Source: Planctomycetota bacterium (GTDB lineage: Bacteria; Planctomycetota; Phycisphaerae; Phycisphaerales; UBA1924). Taken from it: DNA of 64,000 nt. Below the pieces are notes generated by a model, which saw only the letters and a program-made list of their open reading frames with translations, did not search any database and was not told the origin of the DNA. The stretch lies in the NCBI GenBank assembly GCA_013285505.1, contig CP053450.1, positions 3,518,796 to 3,582,795 on the forward strand. The letters are read 5' to 3'. The translations under genes and the position numbers were made by a program. How positions within the stretch are numbered: position 1 is the stretch's first letter; each line of letters starts with the position of its first letter. Of the stretch, positions 20,121-29,897 are shown one piece after another.

Positions 20121-21460
20121 GTTTTCGGTGACGGCGGTTCTGATTCTTCGCGGCGTTCCATTCTGCCGAGGAGGAGTCCGACGACTGCCCACACCAAGGC
20201 GGCGGGGATGGCGATCCACGCGAGCGGGACGGCGATGGCGGCGAGGCCCTTGGGCACCCACGCGGCGAGCTGGTCGCCGCCGCGGTAGATGAAGGTGTCG
20301 ATGAAGGGCTTGGACTTGTACTTGGCGTCGGCACCGAGCGGGGCGAAGAGCATCTCGCGGACGGGGCGGGCGACGGCGTAGTGCAGGCCGCGGCGGGCGA
20401 CCTGCACGGTGACGATCATCCAGACCGCGGGCGCGACCGCGAGCCCGGCAAAGCCGATGAGCACGACCATGGGCAGCAGCGCGAGCGCCCCGCCGATGCC
20501 GAGCTTCTTGACGAGCCTCGCCGTGAGAAAGCCCTGCAGGACGAGCGTCGTGATGTTGGCCAGCATGTCGATGAGCGCAAACACCGACCGCCGCTTGTCG
20601 TCGTCCTCGATCGCGAGATCGATGATTCGACCCTGTTCCATATAGAGGAACGTCGCGGTGATCGTGGTGATGAGCAGATAGACGGCGATGGTCGCCATGT
20701 ACTTCGAGCCGATGATCAGCCGCAGGCCCTCGAGCACTCGCGGCGAGGGCTCACGATCGACACCGCCCCTTCGCGATTCGGCGAGGCTCACCCGCTGGCT
20801 GCGTGCGAGCCCCTTCATCGCCTGGGTCGCGACCTCGAGCAGCGCGAGCGAGCCGAGCATCATGAAGGGTACCGATACATGCTCGGCGAGCGTCCAGACC
20901 GCGCCCGAGCCGAGGATCGCCCCGATCGTCCCGCCGACACCGATGAAGCCGAACAGCCGCTTGGACTGGTCCGGGCGGTACACGTCCGCCATGAACGCCC
21001 AGAAGATCGAGATCACGAAGAGGTTGAAGACGCTCAGCCAGACGTAGAAGCAGTACCCGAGCCACACGCGTGACTCGTCGGGTACGACGAAGAACAACCC
21101 GACGAACAACGCCAGGTTTAAGCCGAAGAACCGGTGCGCGAGCGGGATGAACTTCTTCCGCGGCACGCGCGAGGCAAGCCACGCGAAGAGCAGGTTCGCG
21201 GGGATCATCGTCAGCAGCGTCGCGGTGAAGAGCCAGGGCAGGTTGTCCCAGCCGCGGGCGATGCCCATCGTCTCGCGGATCGGCCGGAGCATGTAGTACG
21301 ACGAGAGCAGGCTGAAGAAGTAGATCCACGAGAGCAGCAGCACCCGCCACTCGCCGGGCTCGACGCTCACGACGCGGCGCGAGATGCTCGCAAGCCACCC
21401 GCCCCCGCGGCTCGGGGACGCGGCCTGATCGGGATTCGGCTCGTTCGGGGTCTCGGGCAT
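20105..21460 (-). CDS. Major-facilitator / ATP-ADP-translocase-like carrier
   Basis: The 451-residue membrane protein has about 12 predicted helices. It starts with a cytoplasmic Pro-rich tail, then WRVLLLSWIYFFSLLSSYYMLRPIRETMG. This opening and the ...ADVYRPDQSKRLFGFIGVGGTIGAILGS block resemble the NTP/NDP exchange transporter (TLC) and related MFS group found in free-living bacteria. Substrate unknown; nucleotide exchange is only a guess. The ATG at 21460 follows GAAGAGG. The C-terminal TEPSA and TAA stop come from repeat copy 2. Confidence 0.78.
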   Translation of the reverse strand: MPETPNEPNPDQAASPSRGGGWLASISRRVVSVEPGEWRVLLLSWIYFFSLLSSYYMLRPIRETMGIARGWDNLPWLFTATLLTMIPANLLFAWLASRVPRKKFIPLAHRFFGLNLALFVGLFFVVPDESRVWLGYCFYVWLSVFNLFVISIFWAFMADVYRPDQSKRLFGFIGVGGTIGAILGSGAVWTLAEHVSVPFMMLGSLALLEVATQAMKGLARSQRVSLAESRRGGVDREPSPRVLEGLRLIIGSKYMATIAVYLLITTITATFLYMEQGRIIDLAIEDDDKRRSVFALIDMLANITTLVLQGFLTARLVKKLGIGGALALLPMVVLIGFAGLAVAPAVWMIVTVQVARRGLHYAVARPVREMLFAPLGADAKYKSKPFIDTFIYRGGDQLAAWVPKGLAAIAVPLAWIAIPAALVWAVVGLLLGRMERREESEPPSPKTEPSA

Positions 21461-21653
21461 GGGCACCTCTTCGGGGATCGCAGAGCCTACAGCGCGGCCG
21501 CCGGCCCGTTGCGGGCGGTGGCATCGCTCCCGATTGGGGGAACTCGCTCACGCCTGGGCGGTACTCCCCTTCACGCGCATCCCTGTACGCTCGCGGGCAT
21601 CCCCTCACATGCCTTCCTGCCCGCACGCGCGGAAACACAAGGAGAATCCCCAG

Positions 21654-22844
21654 ATGTCCCAGACCCGTCGAACGTTCCTCGCCTCGTCCGCGGTTGGTGC
21701 CGCGGGTCTTGCGCTCTCGCCCTACGCGGCGTACGCCTCCTTCGGGCGGGCGGCCAAGCCGCTGCGGATCCTTATCCTCGGCGGCACCGGTTTCATCGGG
21801 CCGCACATCGTCGAGGCGTGCCTGGCCCGTGGGCACAAGTTGACGCTCTTCAACCGCGGCCGCACCGAGAAGGTCACCGGGCACGACTTTGCCGACTCGG
21901 ACGGCATCGACCGCCGCTACGGCAACCGGGACCCCGAGAAGCTGGCCCTTGAGGACCAGCCGGCCGGCCCGGACAACCCCAAGGGTCTGAGTTCGCTGGA
22001 GGAGGGCGAGTGGGACGCGGTGATCGACAACTCGGGGTATTGGCCGCGGATCGTCGGGGCCTCGGCCGAGCTGTTGGCCCCGCGGGTCAAGCAGTATCTC
22101 TTCATCTCGACGGTCTCGGTCTACAGCGGGCACGACGTGGTCGGGGCGGACACCACCGCGCCCCTCGGAACGATGGAAGACCCGACGTTGGAGGACTTTG
22201 GCGCGAGCTTCGAGAACTACGGCCCGGCCAAGGCGTTGTGTGAGCAGGCGGTCGAGCGGGCGATGCCCGGGCGGGCGCTCTCGCTGCGGCCGGGGCTGAT
22301 CGTGGGCCCGGGCGACCTGACGGGTCGTTTTACCTATTGGCCGGTGCGGGCGTCGCGGGGGGGCGAGATGATCGCCCCGGGCACGCCCAACGACCCGCTC
22401 CAGATGATCGACGCCCGGGATCTGGCCAGGTGGGCCGTGCACTGTGTGGAGAAGAACACGACGGGCACCTTCGACGCGGTCGGGCCGCAGGCTCCGGAGC
22501 TGACGATGGGCATGGTGGTCGACGCCTGCCTGAAGGCGTCGCCGGATGCGGGGACGACGGCGACGTGGTGCGATGCGGAGTTTCTGGAGGCCCAGGGGGT
22601 GAGCCCGTGGGGCCACATGCCGCTGTGGATCCCGCCGCGGGGCGACAGCGTGGGCTTCCACCAGCGGGACGTCTCGAGTTCGATCGCGGCGGGGCTGACG
22701 TTCCTCCCGGTCGAGAAGACCTGCAAGGACACGCTCGCGTGGTACAACGGGCTGGAGGAGGACAGTCGGTACCGCCGGATCGCGGGGATCGAGGCTGATC
22801 GGGAGGCGGAGGTTCTCGCGGCCTGGCACGAGCAGCAGGGCTGA
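21654..22844 (+). CDS. Tat-exported NAD-dependent epimerase/dehydratase
   Basis: The 396-residue protein carries a twin-arginine signal (SQTRRTFLASSAVGAAGLAL), which suggests export in folded form with its cofactor. Next comes an NAD-binding Rossmann motif GGTGFIG (ILILGGTGFIGPHIVEACL), typical of extended short-chain dehydrogenases. A YxxxK-like element (NYGPAKALCEQ) supplies the catalytic Tyr/Lys. Export is unusual for this family, but such 'twin-arginine NAD-epimerases' are recurrent in planctomycetes. AAGGAG at 21639-21644 supports the start. The substrate (probably a sugar or sugar derivative) is not known. Confidence 0.88.
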   Translation: MSQTRRTFLASSAVGAAGLALSPYAAYASFGRAAKPLRILILGGTGFIGPHIVEACLARGHKLTLFNRGRTEKVTGHDFADSDGIDRRYGNRDPEKLALEDQPAGPDNPKGLSSLEEGEWDAVIDNSGYWPRIVGASAELLAPRVKQYLFISTVSVYSGHDVVGADTTAPLGTMEDPTLEDFGASFENYGPAKALCEQAVERAMPGRALSLRPGLIVGPGDLTGRFTYWPVRASRGGEMIAPGTPNDPLQMIDARDLARWAVHCVEKNTTGTFDAVGPQAPELTMGMVVDACLKASPDAGTTATWCDAEFLEAQGVSPWGHMPLWIPPRGDSVGFHQRDVSSSIAAGLTFLPVEKTCKDTLAWYNGLEEDSRYRRIAGIEADREAEVLAAWHEQQG

Positions 22845-23125
22845 GCCCCGCGCCGATTGGGACGTACATCGAGGGCATCCCCTCTCGCGGGTGTGAGAGG
22901 GCGGAGAGGGTCCGGGATCGGACCTTCTTTTTGTGCGCACACGGCGCGACCCGCAGATTCCGTCGAGGAATTGCTGGCAAACCAGACAGGCGCGTGTAGG
23001 TTCCATGTGAACAGGCTGTCCTCAGCGAGATGCAACCGCCGTGTGATCGGAAGCCGGGCCTCTGCCCGTGCTGCGCGGTAGTTGTGCCGACTGGGTGTGT
23101 GCCATGCCTGGAGGGAGTTTGCGCT
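22845..23125. other. Intergenic region with a weak hairpin
   Basis: No gene is seen here. A 7-bp stem-loop, CCCTCTC/GAGAGGG at 22880-22901, lies about 35 bases after the epimerase stop and may end that transcript. A ribosome binding site GAGGGAG precedes the next start. No confident promoter. Confidence 0.4.
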
Positions 23126-23821
23126 ATGCGTAGAGAGAAATTGATTGCATGTTTGGTCGGGGCCGCGGCGTCGGTTGCCGGCGCTCAGGACTTCGGCGAC
23201 CGCGATTCCGGCACCACGATCCGCGACGACGCGACCGTCTCTGCGGGGATCGTCGCCTTCGCCGGCGGCCAGTGGGACGTGATCAACGCCGACGGCTATG
23301 CCGAGGTGCCGATCAGCGCCTTCGACAACCAGATGTTTGTCGATATCGGCACCATCCAGACCGACTCCGGGAGCGGAGCGATGGTGCAGGCGGCGTGGAG
23401 CGAGGTTCCGCTGCCCAACGCCCGATTTGTGGAGTTCACATTCAAGACCGCGAACGGCGCACAGTTCGTGCCGTTCAACTCCAAGATCGACGGCGACACC
23501 ATCCAGGCCTACTCGTATGAGGTCGGCGGCGATGGCAACGGCATCGACTTCCGGCACTGGGTCTCCGAAGTGAAGTGGGAAGAGCTGACGATCTCCTACA
23601 GCTTCGACGGTGGCCAGACCGTGTTCTCCGATCCCACCATCTTCGACCCCCCCGAGGGCGACCCTTGGGACGGCACCGACGACAATCACCTCGGGCTGGC
23701 GTTCCCCGGCGATGGCGTCAACTGGATCCGGGCGTCCTACGGGATCGATGTGGTCCCGGCCCCGGGCAGCCTGCTCGTCCTGATGGGCGGCGGCGTGGCG
23801 GCCCTGCGGCGGCGACGCTGA
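23126..23821 (+). CDS. Exported protein with PEP-CTERM-like sorting signal
   Basis: The 231-residue protein has a signal peptide (MRREKLIACLVGAAASVAG) and a beta-rich middle with no known catalytic motif. It ends with VVPAPGSLLVLMGGGVAALRRRR: a short proline motif, a hydrophobic helix and an Arg cluster, as in PEP-CTERM / exosortase-processed proteins of Phycisphaerae. It should be cut and attached at the cell surface or exopolysaccharide by an exosortase encoded elsewhere. GAGGGAG ahead of the ATG at 23126 settles the start. Confidence 0.85.
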   Translation: MRREKLIACLVGAAASVAGAQDFGDRDSGTTIRDDATVSAGIVAFAGGQWDVINADGYAEVPISAFDNQMFVDIGTIQTDSGSGAMVQAAWSEVPLPNARFVEFTFKTANGAQFVPFNSKIDGDTIQAYSYEVGGDGNGIDFRHWVSEVKWEELTISYSFDGGQTVFSDPTIFDPPEGDPWDGTDDNHLGLAFPGDGVNWIRASYGIDVVPAPGSLLVLMGGGVAALRRRR

Positions 23822-23881
23822 CAGATCATCACCCGATTCGAGAGCCCGGACGGCTTCTGGATCGAACAACACGCATTGGAG

Positions 23882-23911
23882 ACAGGCCCGCGGCTCGGTT
23901 CGCGGGCCTGT
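23882..23911 (+). terminator. 11-bp perfect stem-loop
   Basis: ACAGGCCCGCG at 23882-23892 pairs with CGCGGGCCTGT at 23901-23911, and TTTC follows. It lies 60 bases after the stop of the PEP-CTERM-like gene and ahead of the bamD-like gene. The T run is short. Confidence 0.7.
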
Positions 23912-23974
23912 TTCGTGCCGGCCGCGGGGGGACCACTGCCTGCCGGGAATCGCTCCAGCCGCTACGCTAGCCAC

Positions 23975-25033
23975 ATGGCGACAGCGGCCCGAAGGGCGAT
24001 CATCTCCGGCTTCATGCTCTGCGCGGCGTTGACCGCCTCGACGGGCTTTGCCCAGCAAACGACGTTCGAGCTCGACCCCGAGCGGGGGACGTGGGTGCAG
24101 TCCGAGGCCGCGGAGCCGGGGACCGATGCGTGGGTGATCGCCGAAACCCGCCGTGCCCTCGCGGCGGGGCGTCCGAGCGAGGCCCGCACACAGATATCGG
24201 ACTGGATCAAGATCAACGAGCGCACGGACAACCCGTGGCTGCCCGAGGCGTACATGCTGCGGGGTGATGCGCTGGTGGCGATCGGCAAGGAGTACAAGGC
24301 GCTGTACGACTACGAGCGTGTCGCGCTGGACTACCCGCAGTCGGAGGTCTTTCTGCCGACGCTCGAGCGAGAGCTGCGCGTCGGGCGGATGTATCTCAAC
24401 GGTCTGAAGCGCAAGTTTCTGTTCTTCCGGTTCGAGGACGCCTCGCCGATCGGCATCGAGCTGCTGATGCGCATCCAGGAGCGCTCGCCGGGCAGCCAGC
24501 TCGCCGAGAGCGCGGCGCTCGACCTGTCCGACTACTTCTACCGGGTGCGCGAGCTCGAGCTGGCGGCCGAGATGTACGGCATCTTCCTGGTCAACTACCC
24601 GCGGAGCCAGAACCGCGAGCACGCGATGCTGCGGCAGATCTACGCCAACGTCGCCCAGTTCAAGGGGCCCCGCTACGACGCGTCGAGCCTCGTCGAGGCG
24701 CGCGCGCTGATCGGTCAGTTCGAGGATGAGTACCCGGACCGGGCCGAGCAGCTCGGCATCACCGACGCGTTGATCGCCCGGCTCGACGAGTCGGCCGCGG
24801 CACAGATGTTGGCGACCTCCGAGTGGTATCTCCGACGCAAGGACCCGGTCTCGGCGCGGTTCACGCTCCGGCGGCTGGTGATCAAGCACGACGGCACGGT
24901 CGCGGCGGCCCGGGGCCGGGACATGCTTGAGGACCGGGGTTGGGACATGCCGGACCCGACTCCGCTGCCGGAAGAGCTGCGGACGCTGCGGGAGGACTCG
25001 GAAGCCGCGGCGGCCGGGGATGACACGCCATGA
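23975..25033 (+). CDS. BamD-like outer membrane assembly TPR protein
   Basis: The 352-residue protein has a signal peptide (AAIISGFMLCAALTASTGFA-like) and repeated helix-turn-helix units of the tetratricopeptide type (ALYDYERVALDYPQSEVFLP; LELAAEMYGIFLVNYPRSQN), as in BamD, which helps insert beta-barrel proteins into the outer membrane. No lipobox Cys follows the signal peptide, so it may not be lipidated. It is translationally coupled (ATGA overlap) to lptE, which supports a role in outer-membrane biogenesis. BamD versus a generic TPR protein cannot be decided from sequence alone. Confidence 0.75.
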   Translation: MATAARRAIISGFMLCAALTASTGFAQQTTFELDPERGTWVQSEAAEPGTDAWVIAETRRALAAGRPSEARTQISDWIKINERTDNPWLPEAYMLRGDALVAIGKEYKALYDYERVALDYPQSEVFLPTLERELRVGRMYLNGLKRKFLFFRFEDASPIGIELLMRIQERSPGSQLAESAALDLSDYFYRVRELELAAEMYGIFLVNYPRSQNREHAMLRQIYANVAQFKGPRYDASSLVEARALIGQFEDEYPDRAEQLGITDALIARLDESAAAQMLATSEWYLRRKDPVSARFTLRRLVIKHDGTVAAARGRDMLEDRGWDMPDPTPLPEELRTLREDSEAAAAGDDTP

Positions 25034-25566
25034 GGACGGCGCGATTCACTGGTGTCGTGATCGCGACAGCACTGCTGTGCGGCACGGCGGTGCTGCCGGG
25101 TTGCTCGGCCGATCCGACCCGTGGGTATTCGTTCAACTCGACCTTCGACGGGCAGGTCCGCACGATCTCGGTGCCGATCTTCCGCAACGAGACCTTCTCA
25201 AGCGGGCTCGAGGTCAGCCTGACCGAGGCGATCATCACGGAGATCCAGCGCAGCACGCCGTGGCGGGTGGTCGGGCCGACCCACGCCGCGACGACGCTGA
25301 CCGGCTCGATCGACGAGACCACCATGACGCAGCTGACGCGTCAGCGGGACACGGGGCTCGTGCAGGAGCAGGCCCTGCGGATGACCGTGAGCTTCGACTG
25401 GATCGACAACCGGTCGGGCCAGGTGCGGGTCAGCCGGCGGGAATTCACCTCGATCTCGTCGTTTGTGCCCCACCGGGGCGTGGCCGACCCGCTGGAGGTC
25501 GCGCAGTCGGCGGTGATCCGCGAGCTGGCCCGGGACATCGTGGCCGAGCTGCGGGCGGACTGGTAG
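25030..25566 (+). CDS. lptE: LptE family LPS-assembly lipoprotein
   Basis: The 178-residue protein has a lipoprotein signal with lipobox LPGC (Cys25). The family core follows: GYSF...FDGQVRTISVPIFRNETFSSGLEVSLTEAIITEIQ, the LptE pattern 'GY...V.VP.F.N.T...GLE..LT.A'. LptE plugs the LptD barrel that delivers lipopolysaccharide to the outer leaflet of the outer membrane. Its ATG overlaps the stop of the bamD-like gene (ATGA). Intact. The presence of LptE indicates an LPS-like outer membrane in this organism. Confidence 0.85.
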   Translation: MRTARFTGVVIATALLCGTAVLPGCSADPTRGYSFNSTFDGQVRTISVPIFRNETFSSGLEVSLTEAIITEIQRSTPWRVVGPTHAATTLTGSIDETTMTQLTRQRDTGLVQEQALRMTVSFDWIDNRSGQVRVSRREFTSISSFVPHRGVADPLEVAQSAVIRELARDIVAELRADW

Positions 25567-25701
25567 GCGGATTTCTCGAACAAACCCCGTTCCTCGACCG
25601 TTCCTCCTGCGGGCGCGAGGACCGGCATCGGCCTAGCGTTTGGCAGGAAATGGCCTCGCCCGCGGATCGGAACAAGGAAGAAAGCCGAAGTACACCCCAA
25701 T

Positions 25702-27793
25702 ATGACCCATCAGCACGCCAAAGACGACACCAACGACCCGGCCACCCGTGATCTCGGGTTCCGCTTCGGGCAGGACAAGCGGCCGCCGGCACCGGGCGGC
25801 AAGCCGCCCGCCGGCCCCAACCAGGCCGACGGCAAGACTGGCACCGCCCCCCCGGCCAACCGGAACATGTGGTGGCTGGTCGCCTTCACGGTGATCGTGT
25901 TCATGCTGTTGATGGTCTTCAGCAATTCCAACAAGGGCAACCAGATCGACCTCGCCGAGTTTGAGATCAACTACAACAACGGGCAGATCGTCGAGGGCTC
26001 GGTCGTCATTAACCAGGACACGGTGGTGGCGATGCGCACCCCCGACCAGGTCACGGGCAAGTCGTCGCAGGTCGTTATCACGTTCAATCCGGTCTCCGAT
26101 GATGGGTACACCACGCGCCGGGTCATGGAGATCACGGGCGAGACGGCGAAGATCAAGAAGCCCTCCAGCCTCATGCCCTTCGTCCTGACCTTCGGCCCCT
26201 TCCTGCTGCTGTTGGCGCTGATCTGGTTCTTCGTCTCGCGCGGGCTCCGCAGCGCCCAGGGCGGCCCCGGCGGCATGCTCGGCAGCTTCGGCAAGAGCAA
26301 GCACCGCATGCTCACCAAGGAGATGACCGGCGTCACCTTCGCCGATGTCGCGGGCATCGAGGAAGCCAAGGACGAGGTCGGCGAGATCATCGAGTTCCTC
26401 CGCCACCCCAAGAAGTTCACCAAGCTCGGCGGGCGCATCCCCCGGGGTGTGCTGCTGATCGGCGAGCCCGGGTGCGGCAAGACCCTGCTGGCCAAGGCGA
26501 TCGCCGGCGAGGCCGACGTGCCCTTCTTCTCGATCTCCGGCTCCGACTTTGTCGAGATGTTCGTAGGCGTCGGCGCCAGCCGCGTGCGCGACCTCTTCAA
26601 GAACGCCAAGGAGAACGCCCCCTGCATCATCTTCCTCGACGAGATCGACGCGGTCGGGCGCAAGCGTGGCTCCGGCTTCAGCTCCGGCGGGCACGACGAG
26701 CGTGAGCAGACACTCAACGCGATCCTGGTCGAGATGGACGGCTTCACGACCGGCGACGGCGTGATCGTCATCGCCGCGACCAACCGGGCCGACGTGCTCG
26801 ACCCGGCGCTCATCCGGCCCGGCCGGTTCGACCGGCAGATCGTCGTGCCGCTGCCCGACATCAAGGGCCGGCTCGAGGTGCTCAAGGTGCACGCCAAGAA
26901 GGTCAAGCTCGGCCCCGATGTCGATCTGGAGCGCGTCGCCCGCATGACGCCGATGTTCTCCGGCGCGGATCTGGCGGCGATCATCAACGAGGGCGCGATC
27001 GCCGCGACGATGCAGAACAAGGACTTCATCGAGCAGGAAGACCTCGAAGAGGCTCGCGACAAGGTGAGGTACGGCCGCGCGCGCAAGAGCCACGTCCGCG
27101 AGGCTGAAGAAAACCACGCGACCGCCTACCACGAGGCCGGGCACGCGGTCATCCAGGCCTTGCTCAAGGACGCCGACCCGGTCCACAAGGTCACGATCAT
27201 CCCGCGGGGCCAGGCCCTCGGTGCAACGTTCAGCCTTCCCGAGAAGGACCGCGTCGGCTACGGGCTCCGCTGGCTCTCGGCAACGATGCGCGTCGCCTGC
27301 GGCGGGCGCATCGCCGAGCAGCCGCGCCACCGGCGACATCTCCAGCGGCGCCTCCGGCGATATCTCCCAGGTCACCTCCCTGGCCAAGGTCATGATCGAG
27401 GAATGGGGCATGAGCGAGCGGCTCGGCTTCATCCGCTACCGCGGCGAGGACACCCGGACCTCCTACTCGCCCGACCGTGAGTATTCCGACGACACCGCCA
27501 AGATCATCGACGAGGAGGTCCGCCGGCTCGTCGACGAGGCCTACCGCGACGCCGAGCGGATGCTCGATGAGAGCTGGGAAAAGGTCGAGGCCGTCGCCGA
27601 GGCGCTGCTCAAGTACGAGACGCTCTCCGGCGAAGAGGTCCACAAGGTCATGCGAGGCGAGCCGCTCGGCCGCTCGTCGCTGGCCGACATCCTCGCCAGC
27701 CAACGCCGCACGCCGCCCTCGGCCCCCGCGCCCAAGACCGATGAGGACGAGGGCCCGGACGCCGCACCGGGGTTGCTCCCCAGCCCGGCCTGA
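25702..27793 (+). CDS. ftsH: ATP-dependent zinc metalloprotease FtsH (one apparent frameshift)
   Basis: This membrane-bound AAA+ protease degrades damaged or regulatory membrane and cytoplasmic proteins. Two transmembrane segments ([17 protein letters not shown] and [21 protein letters not shown]) flank a short periplasmic part. The AAA domain has Walker A GEPGCGKT (254-261; the usual form is GPPGTGKT), Walker [12 protein letters not shown] and the second region of homology [21 protein letters not shown]. The zinc site is HEAGH at 477-481. A +1 shift lies at AGCCGC 27320-27325. Removing one base restores [19 protein letters not shown], the FtsH continuation. The end is followed at once by a large inverted repeat. 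Confidence 0.94.
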
Positions 27794-27797
27794 TCAG

Positions 27798-27898
27798 CAA
27801 GAGCCCCAAGCGTGAGCGCAGGGTCTGCCCAAGAGCCCTAAGCGTCAGCGCCGGGCCCTCCGATCCGTGCAAGCCCGGCGCTGACGCTTAGGGCTCTT
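27798..27898. repeat. REP-like cluster with a 26-bp perfect inverted repeat
   Basis: Three related units lie between ftsH and the convergent amidotransferase. 27798-27823 (CAAGAGCCCCAAGCGTGAGC) is a direct relative of the second unit. 27831-27856 (AAGAGCCCTAAGCGTCAGCG...) is a perfect 26-bp inverted match to 27873-27898, around a 16-base loop. RNA from either strand would form a very stable hairpin ending in CTCTTTG, so it probably terminates both genes. The sequence style matches REP elements seen in planctomycetes. Confidence 0.92.
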
Positions 27899-27918
27899 TG
27901 CTGTCTGCGAACTCCGGT

Positions 27919-28618
27919 TCACCGCAACAGCAGGTGCGCCAGGTTCTGGCACTGCCGCGTCGCGATCTCGTCGAACCGCGCGTAGTGCAGGGCGCACTGC
28001 TCGTCGATCTCCCGCAGCGTCACGCCGGCCCGGCGGAGGAACTCCTCGTCTTCGTTGCCGATCTGCTCGCGGGTCCACTCGAAGTGGTACTGGAACGCAT
28101 ACGTCCGCGGGCCCACCCGGAACGACTGGACCTTGCACGCCGCCGACGAAGCCAGCAGCACCGCCCCCGGGGGCAGGTCGGTCACCTCGTAGCCGTGCGA
28201 ACTGAACCGCGGCGCACTCCACGGCATGCCGCCGAAGACCGGGTCGTTCTGGGCCGCGTGCGAGAGGTCGATCGGCCAGAACCCGACCTCGGGCTTGGCC
28301 ATCGCCGCCACCGCACCGCCGAGCCGCCGTCGCGATCGCCTGGTGCCCGAGGCAGATGCCGACCATCGGGATCGACGCCTCGTGCGCGCGCTTGAGGAAG
28401 GCGATCTCGGCGTGCAGCCAGTCGATCCCGTCGGAGATGTTCATCGGCCCGCCGAGGCTGACAACACCCTCGATGTCGTGCAGATCCCGCGGCACGACGC
28501 CGGCGCCCTCGCGGTCCGGCCGCACGATCACCAGCCGCCGCCCGTGCTCGGCGAGCACACGCCCCAGGCGGCCCGGGCCGCACTCATCACTGTGCTGAAA
28601 GACGAGAATCCGGCTCAT
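27919..28618 (-). CDS. Class I glutamine amidotransferase (GMP-synthase-type) (one apparent frameshift)
   Basis: The product (about 232 residues) opens MSRILVFQHSDECGPGRLG. It has the class I nucleophile elbow GICLGHQAIA (Cys), and the triad His and Glu in FQYHFEWTREQIG. The sequence resembles the stand-alone GATase1 / GuaA-N-like group that removes ammonia from glutamine or hydrolyses gamma-glutamyl compounds. No synthetase partner is adjacent. One +1 shift at AGCCGC 28322-28327 splits it; correction gives AIATALGGAVAAMAKPEVGFWP. It converges on ftsH across the inverted repeat. Confidence 0.85.
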
Positions 28619-28678
28619 GGAAAGTTCCTTCGCTGCGCGCGCATCGGCGCACGCGTGCCTGGGGATCGCAACCGGCGG

Positions 28679-29617
28679 CTACTCCAGCCGCAGCATGTGC
28701 ATGTACTCGTGGTAGCGGCCGTTGAGTTCGTCGCGGGTGAGCGAGCCGAGCCTGCCGAGGCTGAACTCCTCGATGGTGAAGCTCGCGACGACCGTGCCGT
28801 GGGCCATCGCCCGGCGGAGGGTCTCGAAGCCGGCGGGGTCCTTCTTGGCCGGGCCTCCCTGGATCATCTCGGCCGCGATCGCCCCCATCATGCCGCCGGC
28901 GAAGCTGTCGCCCGCGCCGGTCGGGTCCACGACCTTCTCGGAGGGGAACGCCGGCAGGGCCGCGATCCCGTCGCGGTGGACCAGGATCGCCCCGTGCTCG
29001 CCCTTCTTGACGATGACGAACCGCGGCCCGTAGTCCAGCAGCTTGCGTCCGGCGGTCACGGTGTTCTTCTGGCCGGTGAACTGCTCGGCCTCGTCGAAGT
29101 TGAGGACCAATCCGTCCACATCGCCGAGGAGCACATCGAGCTCGGCCCGCGCGGTGTCGATCCACAGGTCCATCGTGTCGGCGACGGTGAGCTTCCGCTT
29201 CGTGAACTGCTTGGCCATCGCGTGCTGCACGCCGGGGTGCATGTTGGCCAGAAAGACGACCGGCGAGTCGGCGTAGCTGGCCGGCACCGGCGGGGGTGCC
29301 TCGATCAGGATGTTCAGCTCGGTGAACAGCGTCTCGCGGTGGTCCATATCGTCGAGATATTTCCCGCCCCAGCGGAACGTCTTGGACCCCTCGCGGACCT
29401 CGAGCCCGGTGGGGTCCACGCCCTTGAGGGCCCGGATCTGCTCGCGGAACTCGTCGGGGAAGTCTTCGCCGACAGCCGCGATGAACCCGGTCGGCGTGTA
29501 GAGCCCCGCGGCCGCGGCAAAGTAGACCCCCGACCCGCCGAGGATGCCCTCGCGGTGGTCGCCGCTGGGCGTGACGACCGTGTCGATTCCAACCGTGCCG
29601 ATGACTGCGAGATCCAT
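28679..29617 (-). CDS. PfkB-family carbohydrate/nucleoside kinase
   Basis: The 312-residue protein is intact. It carries the C-terminal PfkB signature VDPTGAGDSFAGGMMGAIA, whose Asp is the catalytic base and whose GAGD forms the anion hole. The N terminus, VIGTVGIDTVVTPSGDHREGILGGSGVYFA, includes the substrate-binding GG pair. Such kinases phosphorylate ribose, fructose derivatives, adenosine and related molecules; the substrate here cannot be told. The start at ATG 29617 is chosen because homology begins there, although the open frame extends 54 codons upstream. Confidence 0.88.
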   Translation of the reverse strand: MDLAVIGTVGIDTVVTPSGDHREGILGGSGVYFAAAAGLYTPTGFIAAVGEDFPDEFREQIRALKGVDPTGLEVREGSKTFRWGGKYLDDMDHRETLFTELNILIEAPPPVPASYADSPVVFLANMHPGVQHAMAKQFTKRKLTVADTMDLWIDTARAELDVLLGDVDGLVLNFDEAEQFTGQKNTVTAGRKLLDYGPRFVIVKKGEHGAILVHRDGIAALPAFPSEKVVDPTGAGDSFAGGMMGAIAAEMIQGGPAKKDPAGFETLRRAMAHGTVVASFTIEEFSLGRLGSLTRDELNGRYHEYMHMLRLE

Positions 29618-29775
29618 GCGTGTGTTCTCCGGGGCCGAGGGAGCGGGATTCGAGGGCGGGAGTGTAGGGGCGGCCGCGAAGCCGAGGTATCCCGCAGTGC
29701 GCTCGACAAACGAGCGGTGGTCGCGGATCGGACCAACGAACTGGGCGAGTGGTCGTCGCGAATTGGCCCGATCCC

Positions 29776-29859
29776 ACACCCCAGAGGGGTGTTCTTCAAT
29801 AGCCGGGGGCGTAGCCCCCGGACCAGCGGCGGTTCACCTACTGAACCCCGGAGGGGTTC
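29776..29859. repeat. Three REP-type hairpins upstream of the RAYT gene
   Basis: ACACCCC/GGGGTGT (29776-29792), CCGGGGGC/GCCCCCGG (29803-29821) and GAACCCC/GGGGTTC (29843-29859) each form a perfect 7-8 bp hairpin with a 3-base loop. They lie in the 280-bp gap before the REP-associated transposase gene at 29898, and similar hairpins follow it. Confidence 0.85.
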
Positions 29860-29897
29860 TCTTGTGCTCGGCCGCACACGCCGATTATCCTGCCGAA

